From: Chionoecetes opilio
Lineage: Eukaryota > Arthropoda > Malacostraca > Decapoda > Majidae
Direction: 5' to 3'
DNA: 64,000 nt
Assembly: GCA_016584305.1 (NCBI GenBank)
Contig: JACEEZ010013541.1
Span: 250,001-314,000, forward strand
Shown: one piece after another, positions 25,601 through 33,883 of the stretch
How the letters are laid out: each line of letters starts with the position of its first letter
Numbering within the stretch: position 1 is the stretch's first letter
Notes under the pieces: generated by a model
Told to the model about the DNA's origin: nothing
The model's database searches: none
What the model saw: the letters and a program-made list of their open reading frames with translations, nothing else
Program-made: the position numbers and the translations under genes

Positions 25601-27466
25601 GAAATAGGGAATTAACTGCTCAAATAGTGGAAATAGGGAATTAAACTGCTCAAATAGTGGAAATAGGGAATTAAACTGCTCAAATAGTGGAAATAGGGAA
25701 TTAAACTGCTCAAATAGTGGAAATAGGGAATTAAACTGCTCAAATAGTGGAAATAGGGAATTAAACTGCTCAAATAGTGGAAATAGGGAATTAAACTGCT
25801 CAAATAGTGGAAATAGGGAATTAAACTGCTCAAATCATGCTCCTCACTCTGCTCAGGTTTTCCAGAAAGTGTTCATCAGTTGGCTATATAATCTCAGAGA
25901 CGGGTCAAGGGATCAACAATAAGCTTGGATGTCATTTTGTGGAATTATATAATTAGTATAAAATATATGTATACAGTATATAATATATATTGTAGTCATT
26001 GATTACCATTATTAGGAGGTGACTTTGGTCATTGTAGAGAGAGACATTCTAGCAACCATTACAAATAATTATGATCAATTATCTGTAGATTATCTTATTT
26101 AGTCTTTCACTCCTCTCCCTTTGTTCTATTGCTGCCTTCCTGTCTGTAGCCTTCATTCCCACAAATCTTTATTATTACCCCCCTCCCTTATCCTCCATAC
26201 CTCCTAACACTCCCTCACCTTCCCGCCCCGTATAGGAATTTGGCACCCAGGGCGAGGAGACCATCAAGATGAGTCTGCGCACACAGCTGCGGCGGTGTCA
26301 GGAGCGCCTCAAGTTCCTGGAGGCGGCCCTGCGTCACCACCACGTCCACGCCCACCACATCCTGACAGGTGAGAGTGGGTGGCTGAGTTATGTAGCCAGT
26401 ATAACATTAATCAGTTATAGTACGCACACAGTAGACAAATAACCAGGACCCAGGAGGAGGAGGGCTGCCGTGGATTGCTGTAGGTAGCAGTATCATATTA
26501 ATTAGTTATGGTACATAGTAGACAGATAGAAGCATATACACTACCTCCTACTCAATACTAAAACATAAGAACATAAGAAAATAAGGAAGCTACAAGAGGC
26601 CGTGAGACCTACACATGGTAGTTCCTGTTACTTACCACTAGGTACCTACATCCACTTTTCATCCCCATCCATGAGTTTATCCTCCTTGCCTCCTGAAATC
26701 CATATATATCTAGACTATACTCTGTAGCAGCAAAGTGTTGATGTGGTGGTGTGTTGCAGTAACACGAGCACAACATGCGGCCGAGGTGCAGAACCTGGAG
26801 AGCATGATGGCGGCCACACAGCACATGCTCGACCAGCACATAGCAAAGTACAAGGACCAGGTAAGGTCACTGGTTGACCCGCTGTTATCTGTGTTTAGCA
26901 GTTTTAAGGTCGGGTTCTTGATTCATATAATATTAATGACTCTCTAGATTCTACTCATAGTGAGTTCTCAATAAGGAATACAGAAGTAGTTTCAATCTAC
27001 TGCAAGTTCATTCAAGGTTCTGCTTTGTTTACTACCAATGTTCATCAAACTGCATTGCTCAACTAATCAACATTGAAATTTGTGATCATTGCTTTCCATT
27101 ATATTCTTCACTTAAATTATGAATTGTGAGTATATTTAATCCTGCCACTTGCCTTTATAACCAAGCAAATAAATGTCTAGACTACGTAGTCATCCGTGGA
27201 CAGAGACATGAGTTTAGTTTGCCAAGACAACTTCTCTCACCGATATCTTCCCCCAGCTGAGCAAGGCCGGCCGCAGCGACTGTCTGGTGAAGGAACTCTA
27301 CCTAGAAAATGCCCAGTTAATGCGAGCCCTCCAGGTCACAGAGGGCCGCCAGAAGACGGCCGAGGAGAACAGTAGACAGCTGCAGCTCTCGGCGGCTCTC
27401 TCGGCCTGTCCTAGACGCCACCCCAGCCTACACTTCTCACTGCGTCAAAGTTTCCCGACACCTTGA
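18..27466 (+). CDS. NIN: Ninein (NIN/NINL/Bsg25D family), 3' portion, 19 exons
   Basis: Ninein anchors microtubule minus ends at the centrosome or subdistal appendages. Exons, all with AG/GT borders: 18-134, 749-912, 1558-1754, 3440-3579, 5074-5175, 5675-5779, 6704-6868, 8834-8958 (or from 8858), 10132-10237, 11865-11972, 12826-13058, 14936-15037, 16306-16540, 17286-17487, 23522-23616, 24223-24279, 26236-26368, 26760-26860, 27257-27466. Intron phases agree throughout once two single-base indels (exons 11 and 13) are allowed for, giving about 898 codons. The product is mostly heptad coiled coil rich in E, Q, L and R, with a Ser/Pro/Thr-rich stretch, a run of eight Thr (exon 9) and a Gln-rich run (exon 11). 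Identification rests on the last exon, where VKELYLENAQL and ALQVTEGRQKTAE closely match the ninein C-terminus (human VKDLYVENAQL, ALEVTEQRQKTAE). The EF-hand N-terminus lies outside the window. The final ~20 residues are not recognisably conserved. Confidence 0.88.
345..602. repeat. (ACT)n microsatellite with AAT/ACG variants
   Basis: Long ACT/CTA trinucleotide run in ninein intron 1; an ACC/ACA run follows at 690-745. Confidence 0.9.
1245..1500. repeat. CACACCC/CACCAT-rich low-complexity tract
   Basis: C/A-rich simple sequence in ninein intron 2. Confidence 0.85.
1924..2246 (+). mobile_element. TA-flanked TIR element (pogo-like MITE), copy 1
   Basis: TACAGCCAAATTCCCAACAT...CCGACC at the left; the right end reads GGTCGGATAATTAATACTTAGCTGTA, its imperfect inverse. 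Several CATCCGAC or CCGACTT motifs lie near the ends. The body is about 95% like the copy at 12473-12777. It lies in ninein intron 3. Confidence 0.65.
2692..3215. repeat. 121 bp tandem repeat, ~4.3 copies
   Basis: Unit starts TTGACATTGGCCCTTCTAGT and contains ATCAAATATCAGTCAGTAAG. Single diverged copies of part of the unit occur at about 32575-32665 (inverted) and 35240-35345, so a dispersed repeat was tandemly amplified here. Confidence 0.85.
3692..3903 (+). mobile_element. TTAA MITE (piggyBac-like), copy 1
   Basis: Family of about 205-210 bp. Left end TTAACCCCTTCACGCCCAGA, right end GGGTCTCAAGGGGTTAA. The ends are imperfect inverse repeats (CCCCTTnAnnCCCAGA) flanked by TTAA, the target site of piggyBac elements. 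The interior (AGTTAGTGGACAAGGATACT, CACTAAAAATCGTCTAATGG) is shared by all copies and has no ORF. This copy has TTAA on both sides. Confidence 0.85.
4005..4215 (-). mobile_element. TTAA MITE, copy 2
   Basis: Inverted relative to copy 1, TTAA at both ends; only about 100 bp from copy 1 in ninein intron 4. Confidence 0.8.
4457..4922 (+). mobile_element. Internally deleted pogo/Tigger-like element
   Basis: Termini TACAGGTTGAAGTTCCCAAA and, reversed at the other end, TACAGGGTGAAGTTCCCAAA, with CTCGGCA following in both; near-perfect TIRs with TA-type ends. The sequence keeps a 5' leader and the first codons of a transposase, then jumps to the 3' terminus after the T-rich stretch at 4819. Confidence 0.75.
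4712..4834 (+). pseudogene. Tigger transposase N-terminal remnant (40 codons)
   Basis: ATG at 4712 starts MAPKRPGTPTGGSEKKRK, followed by NNVFTISEKIDLLKKLDG. This matches the start of Tigger/pogo transposases, whose first domain is a CENP-B-type helix-turn-helix (compare CENP-B, which begins MGPKRRQLTF). Deletion of the rest of the gene puts TAA at 4832. It is too short to act as a transposase. Confidence 0.7.
5455..5645. repeat. 23 bp tandem repeat, ~8 copies
   Basis: Unit AGTGTGACTGTGTAGAAGTGAGA; ends 30 bp before ninein exon 6. Confidence 0.9.
5888..6640. repeat. 21 bp tandem repeat, ~36 copies
   Basis: Unit TTCAATAAGTCCTTTTTTCCC, pyrimidine-rich on the + strand, in ninein intron 6. Confidence 0.95.
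6946..7045 (+). repeat. GATTGATTTAATGCC dispersed repeat, copy 1
   Basis: TTGATTGATTTAATGCCTAA then CATCAGAGGTCATATGGCAC and CATATGAAGGGTCAGGGTCA. Other copies: 31446-31560, 34206-34270, about 35352-35400 and 50868-50925. Probably the tail of another retroelement. Confidence 0.65.
7507..7719 (+). mobile_element. TTAA MITE, copy 3
   Basis: Left TTAA intact, right flank TTAC. In ninein intron 7. Confidence 0.8.
7905..8525. repeat. ~52 bp tandem repeat, ~12 copies, each with an acceptor-like motif
   Basis: Unit has TTTTTTTGCTTTCTCCAGTC and GCTAATTTTATTTTATTCGT. Each copy carries a T-rich tract followed by CAG, like a 3' splice site; ninein intron 7. Confidence 0.9.
8660..8833. repeat. TG-rich and T-tract sequence before ninein exon 8
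   Basis: (TG)n, about 30 T, then TGTGGTGGTGTG repeats leading to the exon acceptor. Confidence 0.85.
9051..9615 (+). mobile_element. TA-flanked TIR element with amplified A-rich core
   Basis: Left TIR CAGTAAAACCTCTCATATTC and right TIR (reversed) CAGTAAAACCTCTCGTATTT, both flanked by TA. Subterminal GGTCCGAGTAATGCAAGGAT is typical of the family. The interior has about seven repeats of an A(17-22) tract plus TTAGCTAGGAAATTTCGACT. Confidence 0.75.
9961..10026 (+). mobile_element. LINE 3' tail upstream of ninein exon 9
   Basis: GGACCTATCACGTGTAGGTC then CTCTTGTAGCTTCCTTATTT, ending TTCTCATGTTC. It is followed by a first copy of the exon 9 acceptor region (TTGTTCCAACATGACCCCCAG), which recurs at the true acceptor ~100 bp later. 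Confidence 0.75.
10382..10595 (-). mobile_element. TTAA MITE, copy 4
   Basis: Starts TTAACCCCTTGAGGCCCAGA and ends GTGAAGGGGTTAA. In ninein intron 9. Confidence 0.85.
10600..11342. repeat. Tandem repeats: 100 bp pair then ~71 bp x 7-8
   Basis: A doubled block (GAAATGGCTTGTTTTGGGAC ...) is followed by units of TCACTTCATCTACTTTGAAT + ACTTTGAAGTTTACTGAATT. Confidence 0.9.
11577..11864. repeat. (CTC/TTC)n polypyrimidine tract ending at the ninein exon 10 acceptor
   Basis: About 285 nt of almost pure C/T whose last CAG is the exon 10 acceptor. Confidence 0.9.
12473..12777 (+). mobile_element. TA-flanked TIR element (pogo-like MITE), copy 2
   Basis: Same family as 1924-2246, lacking one CATCCGACTTGTTCAAA block near the left end. 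It ends about 48 bp upstream of ninein exon 11. Confidence 0.65.
12826..13058 (+). other. Ninein exon 11 with apparent 1-base deletion
   Basis: The exon is entered and left in phase 0 but is 233 nt long. From the acceptor the frame reads AVCETVPWGE and then goes wrong. From about 12850 a second frame carries the expected coiled coil and Gln-rich sequence (CLLQRVQRRRQALAP through SKDVIQRLEEE) to a good GTAGGA donor. One extra G in the G run at 12848-12853 would join the two. A homopolymer read error is the simplest explanation. Confidence 0.7.
13079..13135 (+). mobile_element. LINE 3' tail after ninein exon 11
   Basis: AACTACCTCGTTAGGTCTCA then GGCCTCTTGTAGCTTCCTTA; about 20 bp after the exon 11 donor. 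Confidence 0.75.
13352..13562 (-). mobile_element. TTAA MITE, copy 5
   Basis: TTAA on both sides; ninein intron 11, 120 bp from copy 6, which points the other way. Confidence 0.85.
13682..13893 (+). mobile_element. TTAA MITE, copy 6
   Basis: Left TTAA intact, right flank mutated to TGAA. Confidence 0.8.
14014..14891 (+). mobile_element. Second copy of the CAGTAAAACCTCTC element, interrupted
   Basis: Left TIR CAGGAAAACCTCTCATATGC, right TIR reversed CAGTAAAACCTCTCGTATTC, TA on both sides. The interior is interrupted by an unrelated 654 bp TIR element at 14191-14844. Confidence 0.7.
14191..14844 (+). mobile_element. Nested element with 19 bp perfect TIRs
   Basis: Starts GATAACAGTGAAGTCGCCA and ends with its exact inverse. 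Extra internal copies of the AGTCGCCA motif occur near 14410, 14440 and 14805. No transposase ORF. Related fragments lie at 28905-29120 and about 21725-21785. Confidence 0.7.
15598..16007 (+). mobile_element. Second copy of the Tigger-like element, more deleted
   Basis: Shares the left TIR, leader and ATGGCTCCCAAAC start with the element at 4457-4922, but diverges after about five codons and resumes at the 3' end (ACTCGGCTCGGCGCTGGT). The last bases of the right TIR are replaced by TTTATTCTTTG. Confidence 0.7.
16117..16305. repeat. 62 bp x 3 tandem repeat ending in the ninein exon 13 acceptor
   Basis: Unit TTCATGACACTACTGAGGGC ... AAAACACTCACTACTTCC. In the last copy TTCAT becomes TTCAG, the acceptor of exon 13. 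Confidence 0.85.
16306..16540 (+). other. Ninein exon 13 with in-frame TGA removable by a 1-base change
   Basis: This exon has a well-conserved acidic coiled coil (MEFDKSEDYWTLKLQEEQ, then KIREYEELV). It reaches a TGA at 16516-16518, yet a strong donor (CAG|GTGAGA) lies at 16540/16541 and coding exons follow. Its length is 235 nt, one more than a phase-0 to phase-0 exon allows. Dropping one base near 16515 gives an open frame reading STIDESVVWERQ into the next exon (VTELEEEV). I therefore treat the stop as a sequence error or allele rather than the gene's end. Confidence 0.65.
16844..17056 (-). mobile_element. TTAA MITE, copy 7
   Basis: Body intact, both flanks degenerate (ATAAACCCC... GGGGTCAAG). 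In ninein intron 13. Confidence 0.8.
17505..21352. repeat. 39 bp minisatellite, ~98 copies, in ninein intron 14
   Basis: Unit CTCTGATGTCCTGTGTTGTT + CTTGCCATCACTGTCCCTC, with two common variants (TTGCCATC and TTTCCATC) and scattered 1-2 base indels. 39 is a multiple of three, so every frame without a stop gives long spurious ORFs. It begins about 18 bp after the exon 14 donor. Confidence 0.95.
21408..22925 (+). mobile_element. hAT-like element with 8 bp target duplication
   Basis: Flanked by an exact 8 bp direct repeat CTTTTAAC (21400-21407 and 22926-22933). Termini are GAGAGCTGGGCACTAAATAC and, reversed, CAGAGCTGGTGGGGAGCATT; both ends carry ATTTAAATAC-type repeats. 1518 bp with no convincing transposase ORF; it holds a LINE tail at 22797-22858. 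Confidence 0.75.
22797..22858 (+). mobile_element. LINE 3' tail inside the hAT-like element
   Basis: Same tail consensus, ending TTATTTTCTTATGTTCTTA. Confidence 0.75.
22961..23392. repeat. 110 bp tandem repeat, 4 copies
   Basis: Unit contains CTCTCATTAGCTGTAACCAA and TAATCCAGTGGTAAACTCTC; ninein intron 14. Confidence 0.9.
23660..23930. repeat. 23-24 bp tandem repeat, ~12 copies
   Basis: Unit TTACTGTGTTATACTACGACACC, starting about 45 bp after ninein exon 15. Confidence 0.9.
23931..24142 (-). mobile_element. TTAA MITE, copy 8
   Basis: TTAA on both sides; inserted at the edge of the 23 bp tandem array at 23664-23930, about 80 bp from ninein exon 16. Confidence 0.85.
24910..25121 (-). mobile_element. 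TTAA MITE, copy 9
   Basis: TTAA on both sides; ninein intron 16. Confidence 0.85.
25408..25836. repeat. 30 bp tandem repeat, ~14 copies
   Basis: Unit TAGTGGAAATAGGGAATTAA + ACTGCTCAAA, nearly homogeneous. Confidence 0.95.
26562..26690 (-). mobile_element. LINE 3' tail in ninein intron 17
   Basis: Reverse orientation; the preceding bases encode the end of the LINE ORF (MDGDEKWM-like). Confidence 0.75.
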
Positions 27467-29570
27467 AGGTACACAGGATGCTACAGGTAATCTGAAGCAA
27501 GGGACAAAATATCACATCCCTTGCAGGATTCCAACGTGCATTACTGTACTGTACGTTCCTCTCCACTCCATGCCATAGCCTAGCCAGACAACACCATCCC
27601 TCCACCACAAACTAGACGTCTCTTTGCCGTAAGTGACCTAGACCACTTCCTCACCCGTCATTTCCTTAGCGGTTAGAGGACAGTCTTCTTTGCCATAAAT
27701 AACAGGCTGGCTGAGGCTTCCCTGCCCCGAAGGCTTTCACACCCTCCCCCCGGCCATAAAGGACCCGTGCACTGTAGTACTTTACAAGACAATACATCAC
27801 ATGACTCATTTATTTCCAAGGAAGCCAATTGTTTTGCTCCATTTTCATGTATTCCTAATTTATTTTTAATCCTAATTCCTTAATTCACATTTCATTCTTT
27901 GCACATCATCTCTCAGCCATTCACTCTTAACGGGTAGCTAGCGGCCTCGTTTGCTGCTATGCCAGTGCCTGAGATTCATGGTGACCTGATATTTTTATAT
28001 TACTACAAAGACAAGTAGATTTACAGTCACAATTCACAAATCCTATTGTAGATAGAGAGAGCAGAGGTCTTTATCTCATGCATCATATTTTTGGACTCAC
28101 TAAGGTGGACGGAAAACCACACATTCTAAATTGCTTTGGCACCAGAGTGATAAAGTTTCACTGCGACTGAATGGTGCAAACACAGTTACCAAGTATAGTT
28201 AGGCATACATAAAGACTCAAAGGTGCATATATATTTTAGGTAGACACTCAATTGAGAGTGTATAGAAGAATCATGCCTGTCCAGATGTATGCAGGAGAGG
28301 TAGTGAAAATATTTTGAAGCTTACGTACACGAGGATGATAGTTGAGGGAAGGGTATAATGTAGCTATTGAGGATGTAATGCTGCTGTACTCTTGAGGCTC
28401 CAGCAGTACAGCTAAGAAGGTATTCAAGAGTAATATGTTGGCTTAATGGGAAAAATTACGGAGATGGTTTATGGAGCGTATAAGAGGGCCCGTACACATG
28501 ATTTTTTGTCAGTATTCATCGGAACGTTTGCATGCGAGGCAATCCACCGTGTAGACGAAACCGTCGTATCACCATTGTTGATTTCTTATTTGGTCAAAGT
28601 CTAGTCACTTGGCAAGGACATGCAACTTGGCTAAGGTCAATGAAATAGACAACAGTGGTGTTACGATGGCGTCATCTACATCACTGACGTCATCGCATAC
28701 AAGTGTCAAGATGAAAACTGACAAATCCAAACGTTTACAGGTGTCTCTTAAAGCTCTTGGGTAATGATGCTGGCCTGATGAGAACTAGACTGTTAGTATG
28801 TAGTGTTTTAAGGGGCCAATGGATATCTGAAGGCAAGAAATGTAACGTAAACCACCTAAAAAAGATCACCGAGGGAAGGAATTGTTAATGTGTAAAACAG
28901 CTGCTGTCAATAACACTATAGGCGTCCATTGCACTAAGGTCGCCAGGCGCTATAGAGTACGAATTCTAACATCACTACAGACTTTTGTGCCACTAAAGAC
29001 GGATACATAATATAAACTACTGTGCATGCCTCTTCAGTAGCACATAAAAGTCAGTAGTGATGCTAAAATGTGTAATATATGGCGGCGCTTGGTGACATTA
29101 GTGCAGTGGCGACTACGTGTTGTTGACGGTGAAAGGAAGAAGTGTAGATCAGTATCCATCTACCAAACCCACGACAAGATTTGCACTGCAGACAATGGCC
29201 TCGTATGGATAGTTAGTTCACCACCACTTTCTCTCCTCCAATGACCCTACATACTACACTACATACAAGTGAGGCTTTCCTGTGTGAGTGCTGTAGTTAT
29301 AGTACCTTAGGTGTTATGATGTTAGATACACGTTAATACCCTCCACAGTGACGGTTGTTGTAGGTGTGTGCGACTGAATTGTGTCCCGGCGTCCCATCAC
29401 TCCCTCCTTCCTTCCCTCCTCACTACCACTACACAAGACCTGTCAAAACATCTCACTTCACTCCTACATTGATGAGTCTTGCCATCACCTGCAGTGGATG
29501 TGTGTTGGTCTGGTTATACTCTAATGTTTGCCTCCAAATCACTCAAACTATGTTGTACCCCACCTAATTG
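27467..29570. other. No gene recognised: ninein 3' flank
   Basis: AT-rich unique sequence, plus the element fragment at 28905-29120. No close AATAAA follows the ninein stop, so the 3' UTR end is unknown. Confidence 0.4.
28905..29120 (+). mobile_element. Fragment related to the GTCGCCA TIR element
   Basis: Shares ATATAAACTACTGTG, CTTCAGTRGCACATAAAA and the GGCGAC terminal motif with the element at 14191-14844, at lower identity. It lies downstream of ninein. Confidence 0.45.
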
Positions 29571-29777
29571 CTATAGTCTATTCACTTAAGCTGGATTCTT
29601 GGGAGCTGCTCGATGCCTACCCGAGTATGTAAGGACGTCGCTGATTGGCTGATGCACGCGGGCTGGGTGGTGATGGTGGTGGTATTTTGGTAGCCTCAGC
29701 CAATCAGCGACGTCCTTACATACTCAGGTAGGCATCGAGCAGCTCCCAAGAATCCAGCTTAAGTGAATAGACTATAG
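29571..29777. mobile_element. Foldback element: 82 bp near-perfect inverted arms
   Basis: Left arm 29571-29652 begins CTATAGTCTATTCACTTAAG; right arm 29696-29777 is its inverse, with about one mismatch (CCCGAG/CTCAGG). The loop is 43 bp. RNA from either strand would form a long hairpin. Confidence 0.8.
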
Positions 29778-30464
29778 TGTGTGTGTGTGTGTGTGTGTGC
29801 GTGTGTGTGTGTGTGTGTGTCTTGGTGTCATTTTACCAAAGATTGTATTTAGTGTGTATATGAGTTTGTGTTGAGCAAGTGCCATATTGAGGAGTGGACA
29901 ACTGGGATGCCAATACACTGGCTGCAACCTGCGTGGCACTCCCCCTTCTCCCTCCAGGCAACGGATCAGCCCCGGTTTTACTTGTAAGAATGTTGGTGTG
30001 AAATTATTTTTAACTGAATTTGTAATCTGTTCAACTGCTTTCCTATTACTGAACCTTGAGATGCAGCTCTTATCACCATTTGACTCAGTTGCTTGGCATT
30101 AGTAAAGTTTTAAATTATTACCACCACTCACTGAATTGTATCCTTTTTTTTTATTTCATTGTGAGATTCAATTGTCAAATAAAATCTTTTGTAAAAATCT
30201 GTAATTTTAATAAAAAAAGGTTAGGAATCTTTTTGTATATTTAGAATGTATTCAAAATTTTTGAATTTTATTCATTGGTAAGAAAACTACAGTAGTTCCC
30301 CGTAACTAATAAAATACTGAAAACCCCCGCTAGTTCTGGGGCAAATCTTTAAGTGTCCAACAGACTGGAGACTTAAGGGAATTGACCCCTTTTCAAATCT
30401 ACTTTAATAAAAAGTAATAAAATAAATATTGGCTTGTATTATTGATTGGCTGTGAATGACCACG

Positions 30465-30597
30465 ACAGGGTGTTGTTGTACTGGTCATGACAGGGTCACT
30501 GCCCCAGTGTTGTACTGGTCACGACAGGGTCGCTGCCCCAGTGTTGTTGTACTGGTCATGACAGGGTCACTGCCCCAGTGTTGTACTGGTCACACAC
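30465..30597. repeat. ~35 bp tandem repeat, ~4 copies
   Basis: TACTGGTCATGACAGGGTCA + CTGCCCCAGTGTTG, just downstream of the ALDH stop codon. Confidence 0.85.
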
Positions 30598-30740
30598 AAA
30601 ATCTTCTAAATAAAATTTTCTGATTTCATTCTGGTCTGTTGTTCCCTTGAGTAACCTCATCTACACGGGTGCTTATTTCTGTATATTATGATATAAGTAA
30701 ATGTTGCTTCATGCAACCTTCATGGAAGAAACTGCTCACC

Positions 30741-33700
30741 TTATGAATTCTTGACGGGCAGCTTTGTGATGACAGATTTCACTTCATAGTAGTTCCTCAA
30801 AGCATACTCTGAGTTCTCCCTTCCCTGGCCAGACATCTTGTAGCCTCCAAAGGGTGTTTGAGGATTGAGCACATCGTAACAGTTAATCCTGAAAATAGAA
30901 GTGGAAAGTGAATCAAACAGTGGAAGGCGGTGCAGCAGTGAGGAACAGAATGCAACAAACAGTCTAGTCTCCATCACTAACCCCTTCATGCCCAGATCTT
31001 TCCTTGGCTATGAAAAATTGTCTTGTCAAGCCATAAAATTACAAAAAGTAACTAAATATACCAAATAGTTAGTGGACAAGAATACTAAATAGGTCATAGC
31101 TATAAAATATTGCTTATAGTCACTAAAAATCATCTAATGGTACCCAAAATACAATGGCAATTACGTTCTGGGTCTCAAGGGGTTAACAGTGCATGACGTA
31201 CCAGACGGTGCCGGCCCGCAGCCCCTGGGCGAAGACATTGGCCCTGTCCAGGTCCCGGGTGAACACGGAGGCCGCCAGTCCGTACTTGGTGGCATTGGCG
31301 CGCCGGATCACCTCATTCACGTCCTTGAACCGGAAGATCTGCTGCACGGGCCCAAAGATCTGCAAAACATAAATCACAGTAAAACAGTCGCAAGTCACAT
31401 GCACAGTCACAATGTAGTAATGATAAACTGGATACTCAATTCTCGGATGATTAATGATTGATTTAATGCCTAAAAAGGTGAATGTGCCAGACATCAGAGG
31501 TCATATGGCACTATGGCAAAGCATATAAAGGGTCAGGGTTAAGGACCAAGGAATTTTTTTAAGTTTGTCTCGTCATGAAAGGATGGCAAAGTGTTTACTT
31601 AAGGAAACCTCAGACTGAAAGGACAAATAAAATCCTCATTTAGTACTACTGTGCGGCCATAAGAGCGACCGAGTAGGATCTGCAAGAAAATTAACGACAC
31701 AGCAAACGGGTGGATAACTTTTTGCATAAGAAGGAATATTAGGACCATTCCTCACCTCCTCCTCAGCGAACCGCATGTGGTCCTTGACGTCGGCAAACAC
31801 CGTGGGCTCGATGAAGAAGCCTTTGTCTCCCACACGGCTTCCTCCCACACACATCTTGGCTCCCTCCTTCTTACCCGACTCAATAAGCTCCAAGATCTTG
31901 TTCATCTGCTCTCCATCCACCTACAAATAAATAATTTCTTAAGGCACTCCTCAAAGCAATACATGCGGATACATAGATGCAAACAGTGTATTACAACTTT
32001 AGACTGTCTTGCCACACACACACAAGCACGCTGTCACACTCGAGTTAACCACATTTGGGTTAATCGCAAGGGTCAATCAGTGGTCACCGCCGGAGTGCAA
32101 TGGTGGGCCGCTCTCTGGGAAAGCCGCCTTGGTCACGGTACCTCATGTTTTGTTTTGTTTTTACATTAAAGCCTATAGCGCCAGTAGACTATTTATCATA
32201 TGGAGGACGTGATGGTTGGCACAGGCTGGATTTTATAGTGACACCTGTGATGTTATAGCTGAAGGTTCGATAGCGTAGCACCCGAAGGTCATGCACCAGG
32301 TAAGTAGCGAGTAATGTGTCAGTACCCACCTGAGGCCCCTGCTCGGTGGTCAGGTCGAAGGGGTCGCCCACCGTGCGCACCTTGGCTCGCTCCACACTGC
32401 GCTCCACAAACTCATCGTACACGCCTTCCTCCACAAAGATCCTGGAGCCGGCACAACAACACTGGCCCTGCACCACGGAGGAGAGAAGGCAGGTAAGCAA
32501 AGCACCCGGGTCATCGCACTAGCTATACTTAATGTTTCCTTTACTATCTATCTACACTGTTATTTTCTAAGAGGTGAAAAATCCTGACCCCTTACTGCTT
32601 ACTGACTGATATTTGATGCCAGGAGAAAGGAATACTACCTCTTCTAAATTTCAGTGTCTTTTATCTTAGTTAACCTAGTATCAGGTAAACATAGGCATAA
32701 TTTTAAGCATGAGACCTTAAGATAGAATGGGATATTCGCCTCGTATATAAAAAAAGAGACTATACATGCGCCCAACCATGCAACCCAAGTGCCTCATTCT
32801 TACCTGGTTGAAGAAGAGCCCAAAGTGCGACTGTTCACGGCATGGGCGAGGTCTGCGTCCTTGAACACAATGTTGGGACTCTTGCCACCCAGCTCCAGGG
32901 TGACGCGCTTCAGGTTACTCGCACCCGCCGCCTGCTGCACCAAGTGGCCAATCTGGGAGGAAAACGGGTGTCGTTTTGAAATAATGCTCATTTCTTTGAG
33001 GAGAAAAATAACTTCTACCAAACAAGGAAAGGGAGGGATTAGTTTCAATTAATGTATCAATTCACTGGGCTTACTACACTTGACCCGCGATTTAATGGAC
33101 TTTGGGTTTAACGGACTCCATCTGCTACCGGACAAACGGACTAGACTAAACCATTCAAAAAGTCGGTACTAATTTATTTATTTATTTATTTATTTTTTTT
33201 TTTTTTTTTTTTATTTTTTTTTTTTTTTTTTTTAACACCAAGCAACATACTTTTTTGAGCAACGGACGCTTCAGTTCCCTATTTAGTCCGTTAAATTGAG
33301 GGTCGAGTGTATAATCATTTTCTCATAAAAAACATGAAGCAGTATTTCTCAAGCCAGTATTAAAGCAGATTAAGTCAAGATGAGTAATTAAGTCAAGATC
33401 AGTAATTAAGTCAAGATGAGTAATTAAGTCAAGATGAGTAATTAAGTCAAGATGAGTAATTAAGTCAAGATGAGTAATTAAGTCAAGATGAGTAATTAAG
33501 TCAAGATGAGTAATTAAGTCAAGATGAGTAATTAAGTCAAGATGAGTAATTAAGTCAAGATGAGTAATTAAGTCAAGATGAGTAATTAAGTCAAGATGAG
33601 TAATTAAGTCAAGATGAGTAATTAAGTCAAGATGAGTAATTAAGTCAAGATGAGTAATTAAGTCAAGATCAGTAATTAAGTCAAGATTAGTAATTAAGTC

Positions 33701-33851
33701 AAGATCAGTAATTAAGTCCAGATCAGTAATTAAGTCAAGGTCAAAGTGTATACTAGAGAAAAAAATGAAGCAATTTTTTTTTTAAGGAAGCTACAAGAAG
33801 TCGTTGGCTGTGTGTTGCCTTGCTCCATGCTATAGTTTAAGGCATACACTA

Positions 33852-33883
<32 letters not shown>

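Noticed and set aside
25408..25836. Regular 30 bp repeats that might be read as a CRISPR array
   Set aside because: Repeats are contiguous without unique spacers and the DNA is eukaryotic.
28480..28760. Segment beginning GGGCCCGTACACATGATTTT that might be a transposon
   Set aside because: I could not find a convincing inverse end or flanking duplication.
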